DNA of 64,000 nt. Origin: Tretioscincus oriximinensis. Lineage: Eukaryota; Chordata; Lepidosauria; Squamata; Gymnophthalmidae. The position numbers and the translations under genes were made by a program. Each line of letters opens with the position of its first letter. Position 1 is the stretch's first letter. The notes under the pieces are model-generated. The model had not been told where the DNA came from, did not search any database, and worked only from the letters and a program-made list of their open reading frames with translations. The DNA is taken from contig JAJVDF010000258.1 of NCBI GenBank assembly GCA_022410635.1, positions 380,779 to 444,778 of the forward strand, in the 5' to 3' direction. Shown one piece after another: positions 35,661 through 47,509 of the stretch.

Positions 35661-35795
35661 TAGAACTTTATAAATTAACAAGAAAGTGAATAGGTGGCAT
35701 GAGCTTTTGTAGACATGTCTATTTCTGACTTGTTTATGAAAACTCATGCCACCTATTNTATTTCATATTAGTCTCTATAAATGCTACAAGACCCA
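35661..35795. repeat. Inverted pair of Penelope-type termini
   Basis: The left arm (35661-35725) contains aataggtggcatgagctttt on the + strand. The right arm (35728-35795) has the same block on the complement, tggcatgagttttcat, plus gtagcatttatagagacta. The two arms face each other with almost no spacer. Confidence 0.65.
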
Positions 35796-35849
35796 CTTGG
35801 TAAATTTTGATGTTTATGTTTTTATTATATTTTTAAAAAGATCTNTTAA

Positions 35850-35940
35850 AAATGATTTATATCCTGACCTTCACCATTGGTCCCAGGGTGGATAACAAAA
35901 GCTCAAGAAACCTGACCCCTATTAATAAAACATTTAAAAT
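35850..35940 (-). repeat. L2-like tail fragment
   Basis: The complement reads through ttatccaccctgggaccaat and ggtcaggatataaatca, the style of an L2 or CORE-SINE tail (ccctgagacc ... gatataa). It is diverged. Confidence 0.4.
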
Positions 35941-35952
35941 GCAGAACAGGTT

Positions 35953-36060
35953 CTTAAAGAATATAAGAGGAGTCCTGCTGAGTTGAGCCATTACCCAGCT
36001 AGCCCAGCATTGTGTCTCATGCAATGGCCCATCAATTGCACTAGAGCAGTCACAAACAGT
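35953..36060 (-). mobile_element. CR1 LINE 3' end fragment
   Basis: It contains aagaatataagaggagtcct, then gctagcccagcattgtgtct and aatggcccatcaattgcact on the + strand. This aligns block by block with the copy at 14375-14500. Confidence 0.65.
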
Positions 36061-36251
36061 GGACTAATGTTTAGTATATGAAGAAGATCCTCATTTTTAT
36101 AGTGGAAAACCACCGTTTGTATTTATATCTGTAGTTGTTCAATAAAATTTGAAATGATCTGCAAGGAAAAAACAGTTTGTACTGAAGAATTGTCAGCTTG
36201 TTGCTGCTACTGCCACCATAACCACAACTATTACTATTATTTTAATTATAG

Positions 36252-36386
36252 GAGGTTTGGGCATGTTGGAGAGAATTGCTGTTATATTTGGATGTTGAAA
36301 ACAAGTGGCTGAATGAGGTAGAATCAAAACTCAGGGCAACAGAAAGTATCCCAGAAAACACAGAAGAAATTTCAGAAGCATTGATT
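36252..36386 (+). CDS. DMD: Dystrophin exon 28 (R8 end, R9 start)
   Basis: The exon is 135 bp, as in human, phase 0. It reads EVWACWRELLLYLDVENKWL, then NEVESKLRATESIPENTEEI and SEALI. Human has EVWACWHELLSYLEKANKWL. This is one of the less conserved exons in the window, but its length and the EVWACW and KWLNEVE anchors are kept. Splice sites are attatag, after a T/A-rich run, and gtaagt. Confidence 0.97.
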
Positions 36387-38031
36387 GTAAGTACAAATAT
36401 TGAGTATTAGTGGATGGAATTTTCCTTCTTTTTTGCAAAATGGAAATCTAGTGACATGGCTTATCTTATCTATTTATCATGCATTGCATTAGGTGGCCTA
36501 AAGTAAGTTATAGATGCTGCATTGTCAAATGTTTATGTACCAAAGTTCATAGAAAGTTTAAAATGAAGATAAGGTAATGCTAAAGCTATATTGTTAGAAT
36601 GGGAAAACATTAAAAAAAACTATTTAATTCAAATGCTCAAAAATGCAGACTTTGTTCTAATAGCGTGATATCTGGCATCTAAACATATACGCTTAGCCTC
36701 AAGGGTGTCGTATGAGTAAAAAATTCCTATTGTATAGTCACATACTCTAGCCAAAATAGAAGTTACAATAATTTATATCAGTCTTGCCTTATATATTTTC
36801 TTTTGACAGTAAATCCAGTGGGACTTAAGTTCATATGTCCNGCAATTGGATCTTGCTTACTTAAATTTTCTCATTCTTAGTGGATTGCTTCTGGCATTCT
36901 TAAAATCATTGACTCTTAGAGTCAATGCATAATTTATTGTGCATAATTTTTCTGTTTTAGTGGCTCTCACAACAGCACCTCTAGTATTTATTCAAAATTA
37001 TTTAAGTCCAGATCAAGGTTTCTTTCAAGGGGGACCTATAGCACATTAGAGACTGAAAGGGAAAAGATGAATAGCATGAGCTTTCTTAGGTAAGTGTATT
37101 TCTTCTGATGTAATAGAATCAGAAACCATATGAAGCTCTTTGAGATACCAAGGTGTTCATAAAATCCTGTCTAAAATCCTCCAGAGCAATCAACTAAAAA
37201 GTATATTTTAATATAACTAGAACTATTGCTAATTAGATCTAATGTTAACCTATATTGCAAGCATCAGGAGGACTCAAAATCATTACAGCTGTAAAAGGTT
37301 TAATGGTCGATAAAAAGATCTAAAAAATAGCAATGCAAATTTAATAGCTTCGAGTTACCTATTTTTGAATGTTACACTGATAGTCATGCTATTTATGAGA
37401 CATCTCTTAATTGTTTAATATTTCCCACCTTTTGGTGCGCTCCCCAATTTGATTTCTTATGTATTATCCGTGATACAGTTTTCTTTTAATGGATAGATAT
37501 AGTCCGTTGTCTGTTTTGTTATTCTATTAGTGAAAAAGCACACAGATACTTGCTTGTGATCAACTGCCAGAGATAGCGGCTAGGAAAGGAGGAAGGACTA
37601 AATCTAACCTTTCTTTTTTCATTCTTTCTTTTCTTTCCTTCATTTCCATCATTTCATCCATTCCTTCCTTCCTCCTTTCCTTCTGGTGTTATTTCCTTCC
37701 CATCTTCAGAGCTTCCAGATCACCTTCAGAACCCACAGCAAAGGTTTTGCTGGTGGGCATCCTTCTCTCCCATCTTTCTGTCTGTGTCTTTTTTGTTTCT
37801 CTATGTTTTCTATTTGTATCTGTTTTTATATCCATGGTCAGTTTTCTATCTATTTTCTATCTGTTTCCGTTTGTGGTCTGAGTGGGATGCAGTAGGATGG
37901 GATGGGGTTTCCTGTGACACTGTAGGGCACTTAATAGATAGCTTTTTCTTCCGTTAACTGTTCTAAAAGCTCCATTCCGCTAATTATTAAGGAATTATAA
38001 AAACAACTAATATAGTTTACAAATATTTCAG
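36387..38031 (+). other. DMD intron 28
   Basis: The intron is 1,645 bp. A Penelope terminal fragment lies at 37030-37110 and a CT-rich patch with ttcctt repeats at 37610-37685. Nothing else is recognisable. Confidence 0.8.
37030..37110 (+). repeat. Solo Penelope-type terminal fragment
   Basis: It reads tagcacattagagactgaaa, then agcatgagctttcttaggta and atttcttctgatg. It is related to the copy at 31828 but more diverged. Confidence 0.55.
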
Positions 38032-38181
38032 TCTTTGGAAAAATTAATGAAGCATCCAGAAGAGAATCGCAATCAAATTCGTGAACTGGCACAGACTTTA
38101 ACTGATGGTAGAGTTCTGGATGAATTAATCAATGAAAAGCTGGAAACATTCAATACGCGGTGGGAAGAACTGCAACAGCAG
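38032..38181 (+). CDS. DMD: Dystrophin exon 29 (R9)
   Basis: The exon is 150 bp, as in human, phase 0. It reads SLEKLMKHPEENRNQIRELA, then QTLTDGRVLDELINEKLETF and NTRWEELQQQ. Human has SLENLMRHSEDNPNQIRILA. The acceptor tttcag has a weak upstream tract rich in A. The donor is gtacgt. In mammals the retinal Dp260 promoter and first exon lie in the intron that follows. Confidence 0.97.
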
Positions 38182-39306
38182 GTACGTTTAAAGAACCAAG
38201 AAATATTTCAGAGAAAAAAAGCTATATTTTTTAAATACTATGATCCTCTTAGGTCTGCCTTAGTAATTCTAGTTTACGTGGTAAAGGCAAAAAGTCTTTA
38301 CATTGTAAAGCACATTACATCCCATTAAACAGCATGCTATTAGGGAATGGCAAAATATATAGTGGCTTTGAGAGAGATAAAATCAGGAAAAAAGTATGGG
38401 TTAATCAACACATGCTGCTTTTTTTCATGTTTTATTGTTATTCCAGATTAAAGCAATTACTATTCTGTCTGCACATACCTGTGATATTCTGCATAGCTGC
38501 CTGTAAGATCTATGANAGGATTGTAGTATTGTCAAATGTTTGAGAACTTCTCTTTCACCAGCTTCCTCTGTGAGCTATTTTTCCCTGATTAGTCGATTTT
38601 TCCCTCCCTTGTATGGAATCGCACTTTTCTCACTGTATGGGTGAAATCCCACTACTGCACACCACACAAAGGCATAATAGCATTTTTATGTAGAGTTCCA
38701 CAATAATGTTGGGGAAAGTGAGCTATAATAAAATCCGGAACAACATAGCTTTTCACCAAACAGCTTGCTGAAAATGAATGACCACATGCTGCAGATTTGC
38801 CTGGATGTAACTGCCATAGATGTAGAAATCTGTTGTACTGATGCAGCCCATGTTTCACTTCTATCTATTCATCCCAGAATCTACATAGAAGAAAAAAGGA
38901 GGGAAAGAACTATTTCATTAAGTTTCCAATCATCCAATCCAGTCAAATTTAGTTATCACTTTTTTTTCTCTTGTGAAAGAGCCTTTCTTAAAGAGTCAAT
39001 ATTTTCTTTATGCTGCCCAGGAGGACTTCATTAAAAGTACTCAGTTGTAATGGAAATATACTAAACTTACAAAATGTTCATTTATCTTAGATATATAGNT
39101 GTGGACTGGCATAATTACCTCCTCCTTAAGTAGCCCTTTGTGATGACTTAATCTGGCATCACCAGAAGCCACCCAGTCAGGCCCATCTGCGGAGTGGGGC
39201 TGAGAAATATAAGCAGAAATAGTATGGGGGTTGTTCTCGATAATGGCTNCTGTTGATGTGTGAATAAAACAAATACATACGAGTTATAGACTTTGTTACT
39301 ATAACA

Positions 39307-39560
39307 GAGCTGGTTTGGTGTAGTGATTAGAGTGCTGGACTCACAGCTGGTAGTATCCCAGTTCGATTCCCCATTCCTCCACGAAAGCCAGCTGGGTGAC
39401 CTTGGGCCAGTCACAGTTCTTTAGAACTCTCTCAGCCCCATCTACTTCAAAGGGTGTCTGTTGTGGAGAAAGCAACAAAAGCTATGTGCACTACCCTATG
39501 GTTGGCCGCCCTGAGACCTTTGGATATAGAACAGGATATAAGTACAAATAAAACAAAAAC
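39307..39560 (+). mobile_element. CORE-SINE (MIR type) with L2-like tail, near full length
   Basis: The tRNA-related head has an A box, tggtgtagtgattag (39316-39330), and a B box, gttcgattccc (39361-39371). The central core reads tgaccttgggccagtcac (39397-39414), the signature shared by MIR-type SINEs. The tail is gccgccctgagacctttgga followed by an aaat/aaac-rich end, matching L2 ends in this window. Good preservation suggests a relatively young copy. Confidence 0.85.
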
Positions 39561-39699
39561 AAAAACTAATAGGATTGGCAGATACAGGTGACTACCTATT
39601 TAGAAACAGTTTAACCAAAAATACTGGGATAAGAGGGAGAAGAGGAATTAATTAACCAATTCAGCAAACCTGAAACCAGTGTATCGGCTTGCCAGTAGA

Positions 39700-40270
39700 C
39701 TCTCATCCTGTCCTCACGCTCCCCAGATGTTGAACTAGAACTCGTACTTGATGACGATGAGTCCCTTCTCCTGCGATGGCTCCTCCTCCCCCTCTCTCAC
39801 TCCCTTTTCTCACCATTACTTGCTGTGGCTTCCATATCTCCAGCTGACACAGCTATCCCAGTCAGCCTCAGATGCAGCCATTCCCACTGGAGAGGTCGTG
39901 TCAACAGCTCTGCTTCCAACGTCCCAGTGCTTCTTCAGCTTCTAACCCCTCTTTCGCCACTTATACCACCTTCTCCCCCTCTTTGCTCTGCCTTTAGGCC
40001 TCATTGAAAATGGCGGCCTGACCGAAAAGCAGAAGGCGACGCAGAGACGTGCTCTCCTGAGAAGCATCGCTGAACAAAGAGAAAGGAAGTGGGCCGGTGG
40101 GGCCTTTTATCGGCTCCATCATACCCAGAAGTTGTCACGTCTCGCTGCGCCGCAGCACAGCGAGATGTGAGGACTGCTGTCCCCAGAGCGTCTAAAAGGA
40201 TGCTCCGTGGCAGGAAGAAAGGCGCCTGCATCCTCCTTCCTGCCTCAGCAGCAAATCAGTCATGCTGAGG
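39700..40270. other. GC/CpG-rich stretch of unknown origin
   Basis: This region is far richer in G+C and CpG than the surrounding intron, especially 40000-40200. A hairpin with one mismatch pairs cacgtctcgctg with cagcgagatgtg (about 40136-40169). Small open frames on both strands show no known domain. It could be an inserted element or a regulatory CpG island. Confidence 0.4.
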
Positions 40271-40829
40271 ACAAGCCCCAGTAAGCGACCCTTTCTCCAA
40301 TTAACAAATCATTAGATTATATATAGCTTGTTCCAATAATTTTTCCAATTTTATTGGATTTTATTTTGTCCATTGTTGGAGTGGTCTAAACNGATTCATT
40401 AGTTCTATCTTTTGGGAAATCCCTCAAAAATTATTTTGATACATGTATCTTTGAAAATGATTGATTTCATGGNATCCACAAATGATGAGATAAAAAAGCA
40501 GATAATATGACAATATGAAAAGTGTTATCTAATTTCAGATTAACCATCATTTAGAGAGAGCAGACCATATTTTATATTATAACAATCAAATGACAAACAG
40601 AGACTTCACTATGCAATAAAGACATATTCTCACACCCTCGGGACCACTAATCTCAATCGAGAGCAATGAAACTTCCCAACTAAAGTTATTTTTCTGAGTA
40701 ATGGAAACACAACTTAATACAACTTTGTGATTGTTTTGGAGGCTTTCATATCTTGAGTATATCTTCTTTAAGAAATTAAGTGTATCATCCACGAATTTCC
40801 CAACACCACAGGTGGGATTCTTCTAAATG

Positions 40830-40903
40830 TAATTTTCAGTAAGATTTTGCTTCTCATGATTCAGAGTAATTTTCAGCGAGATTTTGCTTCTCATGATTCA
40901 GAG
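40830..40903 (+). repeat. Tandem duplication, unit 37 bp, two copies
   Basis: Both units start taattttcag and contain agattttgcttctcatgatt with cagag at the end (40830-40866 and 40867-40903). They differ at only one or two bases, so the duplication is recent. Confidence 0.9.
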
Positions 40904-41014
40904 TCCTGAGGTATAATTAGTGGGCTATTTTGTGAGGCAGAATATTGCACTATATGGGATGTGCTTAATTCAATATAAATCCCCTAAGGTTCTTATATTA
41001 TTTATTAATTATTT

Positions 41015-41085
41015 ATTATTATTTTACCTTATATTCAAAAGTCTCTAGGCGGGTAACAACAATAAAAATGGGATAAAAATAAACA
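41015..41085 (-). repeat. L2-like tail fragment
   Basis: The complement contains gttacccgcctagagacttt and gaatataaggtaaaata. This resembles other L2-type tails here (accgccctgagaccttcaga ... tata). Confidence 0.45.
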
Positions 41086-43001
41086 TATTCTTAACCAACA
41101 ATAACATTTGGAAAATGTGAGATTTTTCATGCATTATTAAAGAGATCACTGGATGTCAGATTTGCTAGTGCATCCGTGTACACTTTGCCCCAAAAGCAAA
41201 TGCAGAAAGGCAAAAAACTTTCTGATTAGAATGATGAGTACTTTGGTCAACAGAAATACATCCTGCAGTCTCTACTGCTATGAACCATGACAAGGGCAGA
41301 AACTGAACAAATAATTTATATTTAAACTGTTGCATGTCACAATGATTTAAGTTACAATAAGAGTCAGTAACATTACCACTGTTATTTAATAGAATTTACA
41401 GTTCGTCCCAATGATTTTTTTTATTATATTACTATTTCAGCAACTATAAATTTGCAACTGATAAAAACTTTGATATTCATATGAATATCAAATTCTAGAT
41501 AAAATACCTTTTTTAAAAAAGAACACATATACATCTGTTATCTCATACACTTATTACATCCCATCATTTCATGTAATTTTCTTTTTGAAAAGTTTCAAAT
41601 TAAATATTTGGTGCAAAAGTGCAACAACAGTGGTACTCTGTTATGTTTGTGTGAGTTTGACTTTTTATTTTTATGTGGCATGGATTAAAGCCCTTGACAA
41701 AAAGGGTGCATTTCACATGGCCTTGCAATAATTATGACTGGTAACTCAAGTTTATAGCTTGGCTTGACCTCCAAGTTTATTGAGTGAATAGAAAATGCTG
41801 AGTTTATAGCCCATTAAAAGACTGAATAATGCAAAATTAATGCAGATAAAGCACTTTATTAAACTCTGTCAAGCCAGANGGTGAAAAACTAAAAAAAAAC
41901 TTGTGTCATCTTAGGGAATTGGAAAGAATAAATTTTACAAAATAAAGTATGAAACATTTCTAGGAATCATTATACAAATTAATTTAATTTTCATCATGTC
42001 TCAGGGCACATTAAAATGTAGTAGAGAAATGGAATTTTAGAGTGTTGAGTAGCAGTATTGAGTGAAGATCTAAACTAGATATTGATGGTATAATTGGGTA
42101 AGTACTGAGGTTATCTGAAACAGAGGTCCTTTCTGCACTAAGCAATGTTCAGGATTGCAATACCTGACAATTTCACTAACCAACATGATTCTTATAAATG
42201 TATATTAAAATCCTGCTCTCCCAAAATGATGTTCCATGGGATATACACTGTTGTACTTTTCCTAAAATGAATTATATTCTGTAAAAGAACATTCAGTTTT
42301 CTCAAGAAGGAGAAAACATTGGATATATACCCATTTTGCTCTGTCCTCAAGTCTGTGAGATACCCACAGAATGATCAAACAGTGGTGTTGCCCAACTGTA
42401 CAAATTTCCTTACCTCTAAGAATCTCCAGACATCAAAAGGAAATTGCAGGATCTTGTTTACATCCTACAGTCATTACTTGTCACTCTTTGCAATAAGGAA
42501 TGGATTTTAAGAACCTTAAGAGTTTTNAAGAGGAAGCACATTCTTCCTTGAAGCAGTGCCATTTAATCCATGCTTTGGAAAACTATTTATATACCTTTGT
42601 GATACTTTGTTTTATAAACAGATCTTTCATCCTTCTTACTTCTTGCAATGGATTATGTTTAAGTGGGCTATAATGACGACAACACTGTCCTTGCCAAAGG
42701 ATCTCCCTTCAGATATATAATGAGCACAGAACAAGTAACAAAGCTTCTGAATAAGAAGCAACATATATGACTGGATTTAATTTTACAATCTTCTACTCAC
42801 CGTAGAACTCCACAACATTTGGCACTTTAGTAATTGTTAAACGTGTTTTTGTTGTCATTGTTTAAATATTGAAATGGCTGGCAAAAAGAGACGAAATTTA
42901 TCCTATAAAAAGGTGGCTGTATTGCTAATTTATGCTAAAATATGTTGCTGTTAATAGTACTTGAGAAATACAATGGGTGCTTTTTTATTTTCACATTTTA
43001 G

Positions 43002-43163
43002 GCTGTGAGGAGACAAAAGATTCTTGAGCAAAGTATTCACTCTGCCCAGGAGATNGACAAAACTCTTCAGCTAATTCAAGAGTCTCTTTCTATCATTGAT
43101 CGGCAGTTAACAGGTTACATTGCAGACAGAGTTGATGCCGCACAAGTGCCTCAAGAAGCCCAG
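43002..43163 (+). CDS. DMD: Dystrophin exon 30 (R9 end, R10 start)
   Basis: The exon is 162 bp, as in human, phase 0. It reads [17 protein letters not shown], a codon with an undetermined third base (Ile or Met), then [20 protein letters not shown] and [13 protein letters not shown]. Human has AVRRQKLLEQSIQSAQETEK at its start. Splice sites are ttttag after a long T run and gtgagt. This is the first exon shared with Dp260 in mammals. Confidence 0.97.
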
Positions 43164-46100
43164 GTGAGTTTTACAGACTTTATTGACTTAGGATATCAAT
43201 AATATTCTCTGTAAAATTCCTGTACATTTGTTTAGTTGTTTATCCATCATTCCTATGTAAAACTCACAGTGACCTTAATAGGAAAGCTTAAAGATCAATC
43301 CATTTCTTTTAACAATTGAGATCTGGACTCAAAAGTAAATAGTATTGCAATATTCATAGAATATTAATTCATGATATTTTTATAGTAAATATATGCATTA
43401 TCTGACTAAACTGAAATGGGATTACTTTTTGTTAATAAAATAAAAAATGCATTAAGTAAAAATGATTGTTATTAATAATGAAGCAGTGTATTATTTATGC
43501 TTCTGCTAAAGTTTTCATGCTACCATTCATGTAACATCACATTTATTTTTAGTTTTCTTAGTAAAGCTGATTAGACATTCCATGAATAGTGACAAAGTTA
43601 TGCAATCACAGATACTATAGTTTATATGCAGTGTAACATATAATAACAAAACATTTTTTTAAAAGTCATCTCTAAAACCTTTTTTAGTTTAATAAAAGCA
43701 GGAAATACTAATTCAAGTAAAAACCTGTATTAATATTGTTACCTAAATGTACATGTTGCCTGTTCAGTCACAGATAAGTTACAAACATAACATTTGCAAA
43801 TAATGTGAATGTTCATTCTTAGATTGCAGAATTTTATGAATAAAAGTGAACTTTAGTATCGCTCCTACAATCTGATTGTAAGAGGAGTAAAAAGTAATAT
43901 GGTATCTAATAAAAGATAGATGATAAAGTTCATAAATGTGGTGGTTTTAGTTCAGTTCCCAAATTAGAGGCTTAAAAATGCTATGTAGTATTATAAGATC
44001 AATCTCCATTTTAATAGTAACATAATTTTTAAAATGAGATGTGCTTGCATAAATCATGTCAAACCATAAATAGAGTTCTACTTTAAAAGCCAAGTCGGGT
44101 ATTTCTCTACACTGTCTGAATTGAATAATCTTATAGACAGGATCCAGGCAAGGCTGTTGGCCTGTGTTATAGGGTCTTAGAGATGTGCTTATTTGGTTGC
44201 AGACAAGTCTGCAGAAGGTAGTCTTCTGTCATGCCTGCGTTTGTTGTTGAAAGAATGCCTTAGCAAGAAAATGGTGTTAGAGGAGGAGATCAACCTGGCC
44301 ACTCATGTATGGATAATAGTGAGTGGCAGGATCAGTGTACTAGACATACAAATCTGGCACCATGTCACTAGATTCCTAGAAGCAATCTTGAAAGTGTGTT
44401 GCTTCTGAAGTCTCAGCCACCAATTTAAGAAACCAGGAGTTTTCATTCTTAATCTGAGGTGACTGATTAAAATTAAGCTGTTGTAACATTGATGCCTAGG
44501 TGCCCCACTAATTTAGGANTTGGCCAATTATTGCAATTCAGTTTATAATCAAGTGTGCATAGTGCCTTGACAAAATAGCTAGAGCAATTGGGGTAAATTT
44601 TATTTATTTTACAAAAAAAGTATAGATCTATTTTAGACATAAGAGACACATAATAATAGTGAAAAGTGCAATTAGAATTACTTTCTGTCCCTCAAAAAAT
44701 CTGAATAGAATTTTTAAAAACATTTTTGATATTCTATCTCCACTTCTGAAACTCAGATTTTTCACTCAATTTCATTATTCAAATACCATATTGTTTTTCT
44801 GCACACATGAATACTATNTAGTTTTACTAGTACATTTACTAAAGTGGGTTATTGCATCTAGATTGTAAAATTAGAAACAAATTTCTAACAGCTATTTGCA
44901 GCAAATCAACAGCAAGTGAAGGCTTTCTCTTTGGCTTCTGCTAGAGATATACAGAAGTACCAAAATGTGACAGAAGTATGTAGCAGGATATTGCATTGAA
45001 TGAGTTGTAACCATTCTTACATTGGGTTCTTACATTGGTAAAAAAGAAGCCCAGCCCAAGTATAAATAATAATTGCCCAAAATTTTATTTCAGGGTTTTA
45101 GCTGCACTCTGATAATGACATCACCATATATGCAGAAATAAACAAACAAACATTGAAGCACTATTTCATTACCTGCTTCAACTTCCGCTTGCCTTCACCA
45201 TTATCTCTTTGCCCAGATTTTTTTCGACAACAATTCTATCTTCCATTTGACAATAGCTTCCATTTGACCAGATACATTCAGTACAAAATGTAATTTCATT
45301 ACGCATTTGTGAATTTACATAATTTGCAAATGTGTTCGAGTTATGTATGAATTAGCAAGAAAACAATACGGAATTATTTAGAAACAATGCAGCCTTAAGA
45401 ACTCAGAAAGTTTCTCTCCTGTAAATCAGATCAATTGTTAGCCTTACACTGTTTTGCCAGTATCAAACAGCAACTGCTTTCTGTTGAAAACAGAAGCTTT
45501 TCCTACACTTTCTTCAATGGACCTTCCAGTACAGAAATGGGGCCCAAACTACAAACCAGTAAAAAATCCAAATTCTTATTATATAATTCTACCACCATCA
45601 CTGTTCAAATGTATTGTTATGCTACATAAGCAATAAAAATATTATAAATTTAAAAATCAATATAATTTTCACAAGCACTTGAAGACTATAGCATGTTAAT
45701 TTCATGCTTGACAGAATGATGAGCCAGGACCATTTTGTGCAATATTCTGCTCCAATGACCTCATTCTGTGGTTAGTTCCAGAGCTATCCTTTTATAACAT
45801 TTTACACCTAAATAGTGCTTTATCCCTCAAGTCTTGCTTCTTTTTAAAATTTTCTTTATGTTACAAGGAAAGTTGATGTTACTTTCCTGCCTTTTCAGCA
45901 AGACAAAGAGAGATAAGTGGAGGAGGCAAAAGTGGTATCTATGGAGGATTTGATCAGTTCTGTCCTCAGATCTGCTTCTTATTAGCCAAAAGAATATAAG
46001 AACATAAGAAGAGCCATACTGGATCAGGCCAGAGCCCATCTAGCCCAGCATTCTATGTCACACAGAGGCCCACCAAATGCACCTGGGCAGTCCGAACAGA

Positions 46101-46999
46101 GGAAAGCAAAATTTACACCTGTTCATGACTCCCTGCAAATGGATTTTCAGGAGCACTACCTGTTGCTCCATCCCGGAGGCAGCATCCAGACATCCATCCT
46201 AGTAACCATTTATACCCTTGGTATCCATAAACCTGTCTAGTCCTGTCTTGAAGCTATCCAAGCTGTTAGCTACCACCACCTCTTCAGGAAGTAAATTCCA
46301 CAGGGCGATGACCCACTTGGTGAAAAAAACATTATCCTTTGCTCTCACTTTTCTGCCCATCAGTTTCAAGGAGTGCCCTCTGGTCCTAGTGTTTTGTGAT
46401 AGAGAAAATATTTTGTCTCTATTCACCCTGTCCATCCCATGCATTATTTTGTACACTTCAATCAGATCACATTGCTTTCGAGACTGAAGAGGCCCAGACT
46501 TTGCAGCCTGACTTAATAAGGGAGGTGCCCCAAAAAACTGAGCTTACCTTGGCAGGTCAGGAAAGGATCATGCCAAGTTTGTAGTGTGTGTATGCGTGTT
46601 TTTCACTGTACTTTGTACAGCTCAAATTATCCAGACTGGAGTTAGACTGCATATTTCATTACCAAACTGATGAATATGGCTCTTTTTCATAATTTCACTT
46701 TGTTGTTCAGTATCACACACACACCTTCTCTTTCTCTAACATACACATAGCCATTTGCTAAAATTGTATATGACTAGAGCAAACTTGCATGCTTTTGTTT
46801 TTAATGTTCAAGGAGACAATAAAATTGCTATGGTTTTCAATAAGCCTGAAAATATGAATACGTATGTCTGTCTCACAGCTTAAGTAATTTCATGTGATTT
46901 TTTTCACAGAATGCAAAGAAAGCTTTGCGTATTTCTAGTTAAAATAATCTCCCTTGATTCTATTTTTTCTTTAAAAAACTTTCATTTTTATTTTTACAG
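43164..46999 (+). other. DMD intron 30
   Basis: The intron is 3,836 bp and mostly AT-rich. The one clear insertion is a CR1 copy on the minus strand (46000-46535). 43164-45990 and 46540-46990 show nothing I can name. Confidence 0.85.
46000..46535 (-). mobile_element. CR1 LINE, 3' end and last part of the reverse transcriptase frame
   Basis: The minus strand reads YKIMHGMDRVNRDKIFSLSQ and later RGHSLKLMGRKVRAKDNVFF, then the CR1 C-terminal tail and 3' untranslated region. The left edge on the + strand is aagaacataagaagagccat, the complement of the CR1 3' end. The 5' side is cut near 46530. It is one of the better preserved copies. Confidence 0.87.
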
Positions 47000-47110
47000 A
47001 AAATTCAATCAGAATTGACAAGCCATGAGATTAGTTTGGATGAAATGAAAAAACGAAACCGAGGTAAAGATGCTGCCAAAAGAATATTATCCCAAATTGA
47101 CATAGCTCAG
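47000..47110 (+). CDS. DMD: Dystrophin exon 31 (R10)
   Basis: The exon is 111 bp, as in human, phase 0. It reads KIQSELTSHEISLDEMKKRN, then RGKDAAKRILSQIDIAQ. Human has KIQSDLTSHEISLEEMKKHN. The acceptor is tacag with a long T-rich run. The donor is gtttgt, with T at +3 and +4, clearly weaker than its neighbours. As the exon is in frame, skipping it would delete 37 residues without a stop. Confidence 0.97.
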
Positions 47111-47509
47111 GTTTGTAACTTTTATTTTCTTCTATCTGTTGTAATTCCTTCTTGAGTATAGATGTGAAAATGGAATCTTACAAGCAATTCTGTTATTACA
47201 TATTCTCTCCTATGCTTTCTTTTTTTCTTTTTTCTTTGCTCTTTTCAGGAGGGTGGCACATCCATGGTTCATGGGACAATACCACTAATATAAAAGAATG
47301 GTCTTACTTTGTCTGGACTGCAATGCAAGCTGGGGAAAAGAGCCCAGTCTCAGATTCCAACAAGTGTCATAATTTCTTAATTAAATTTATTCTTCACTTT
47401 TTTATTCCAGTCCTTCTTTGTACCTTTACATCCACTTTGAGCAATCCATGCTTGACAAATTGCAGTTAGATACACTCGGAATGTATCTGGAGATGGTAGT
47501 GAAAATGAA

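Larger units (their letters stand above)
34225..36251 (+). other. DMD intron 27
   Basis: The intron is 2,027 bp. 34510-35000 is a T- and C-rich stretch resembling a decayed LINE untranslated region, but I cannot assign it. Then follow a CR1 3' end (35192-35625), a palindrome of Penelope ends (35661-35795), an L2-like tail (35850-35940) and a second CR1 3' fragment (35953-36060). Confidence 0.8.
38182..43001 (+). other. DMD intron 29
   Basis: The intron is 4,820 bp. It holds a full-length CORE-SINE (39307-39560), a GC-rich stretch (39700-40270), a 37-bp tandem duplication (40830-40903) and an L2-like tail (41015-41085). I looked for the Dp260 first exon here and did not find it. 41090-43000 shows nothing I can name. 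Confidence 0.8.

Noticed and set aside
39316..39371. tRNA gene (A and B boxes)
   Set aside because: The boxes are part of a CORE-SINE head; the sequence does not fold as a complete tRNA and runs on into the SINE core and L2-like tail.
38182..43001. Dp260 first exon in intron 29
   Set aside because: I looked for a short Met-initiated hydrophobic peptide followed by a donor in this intron and found none convincing. It may be too diverged to see by eye, so absence is not shown.
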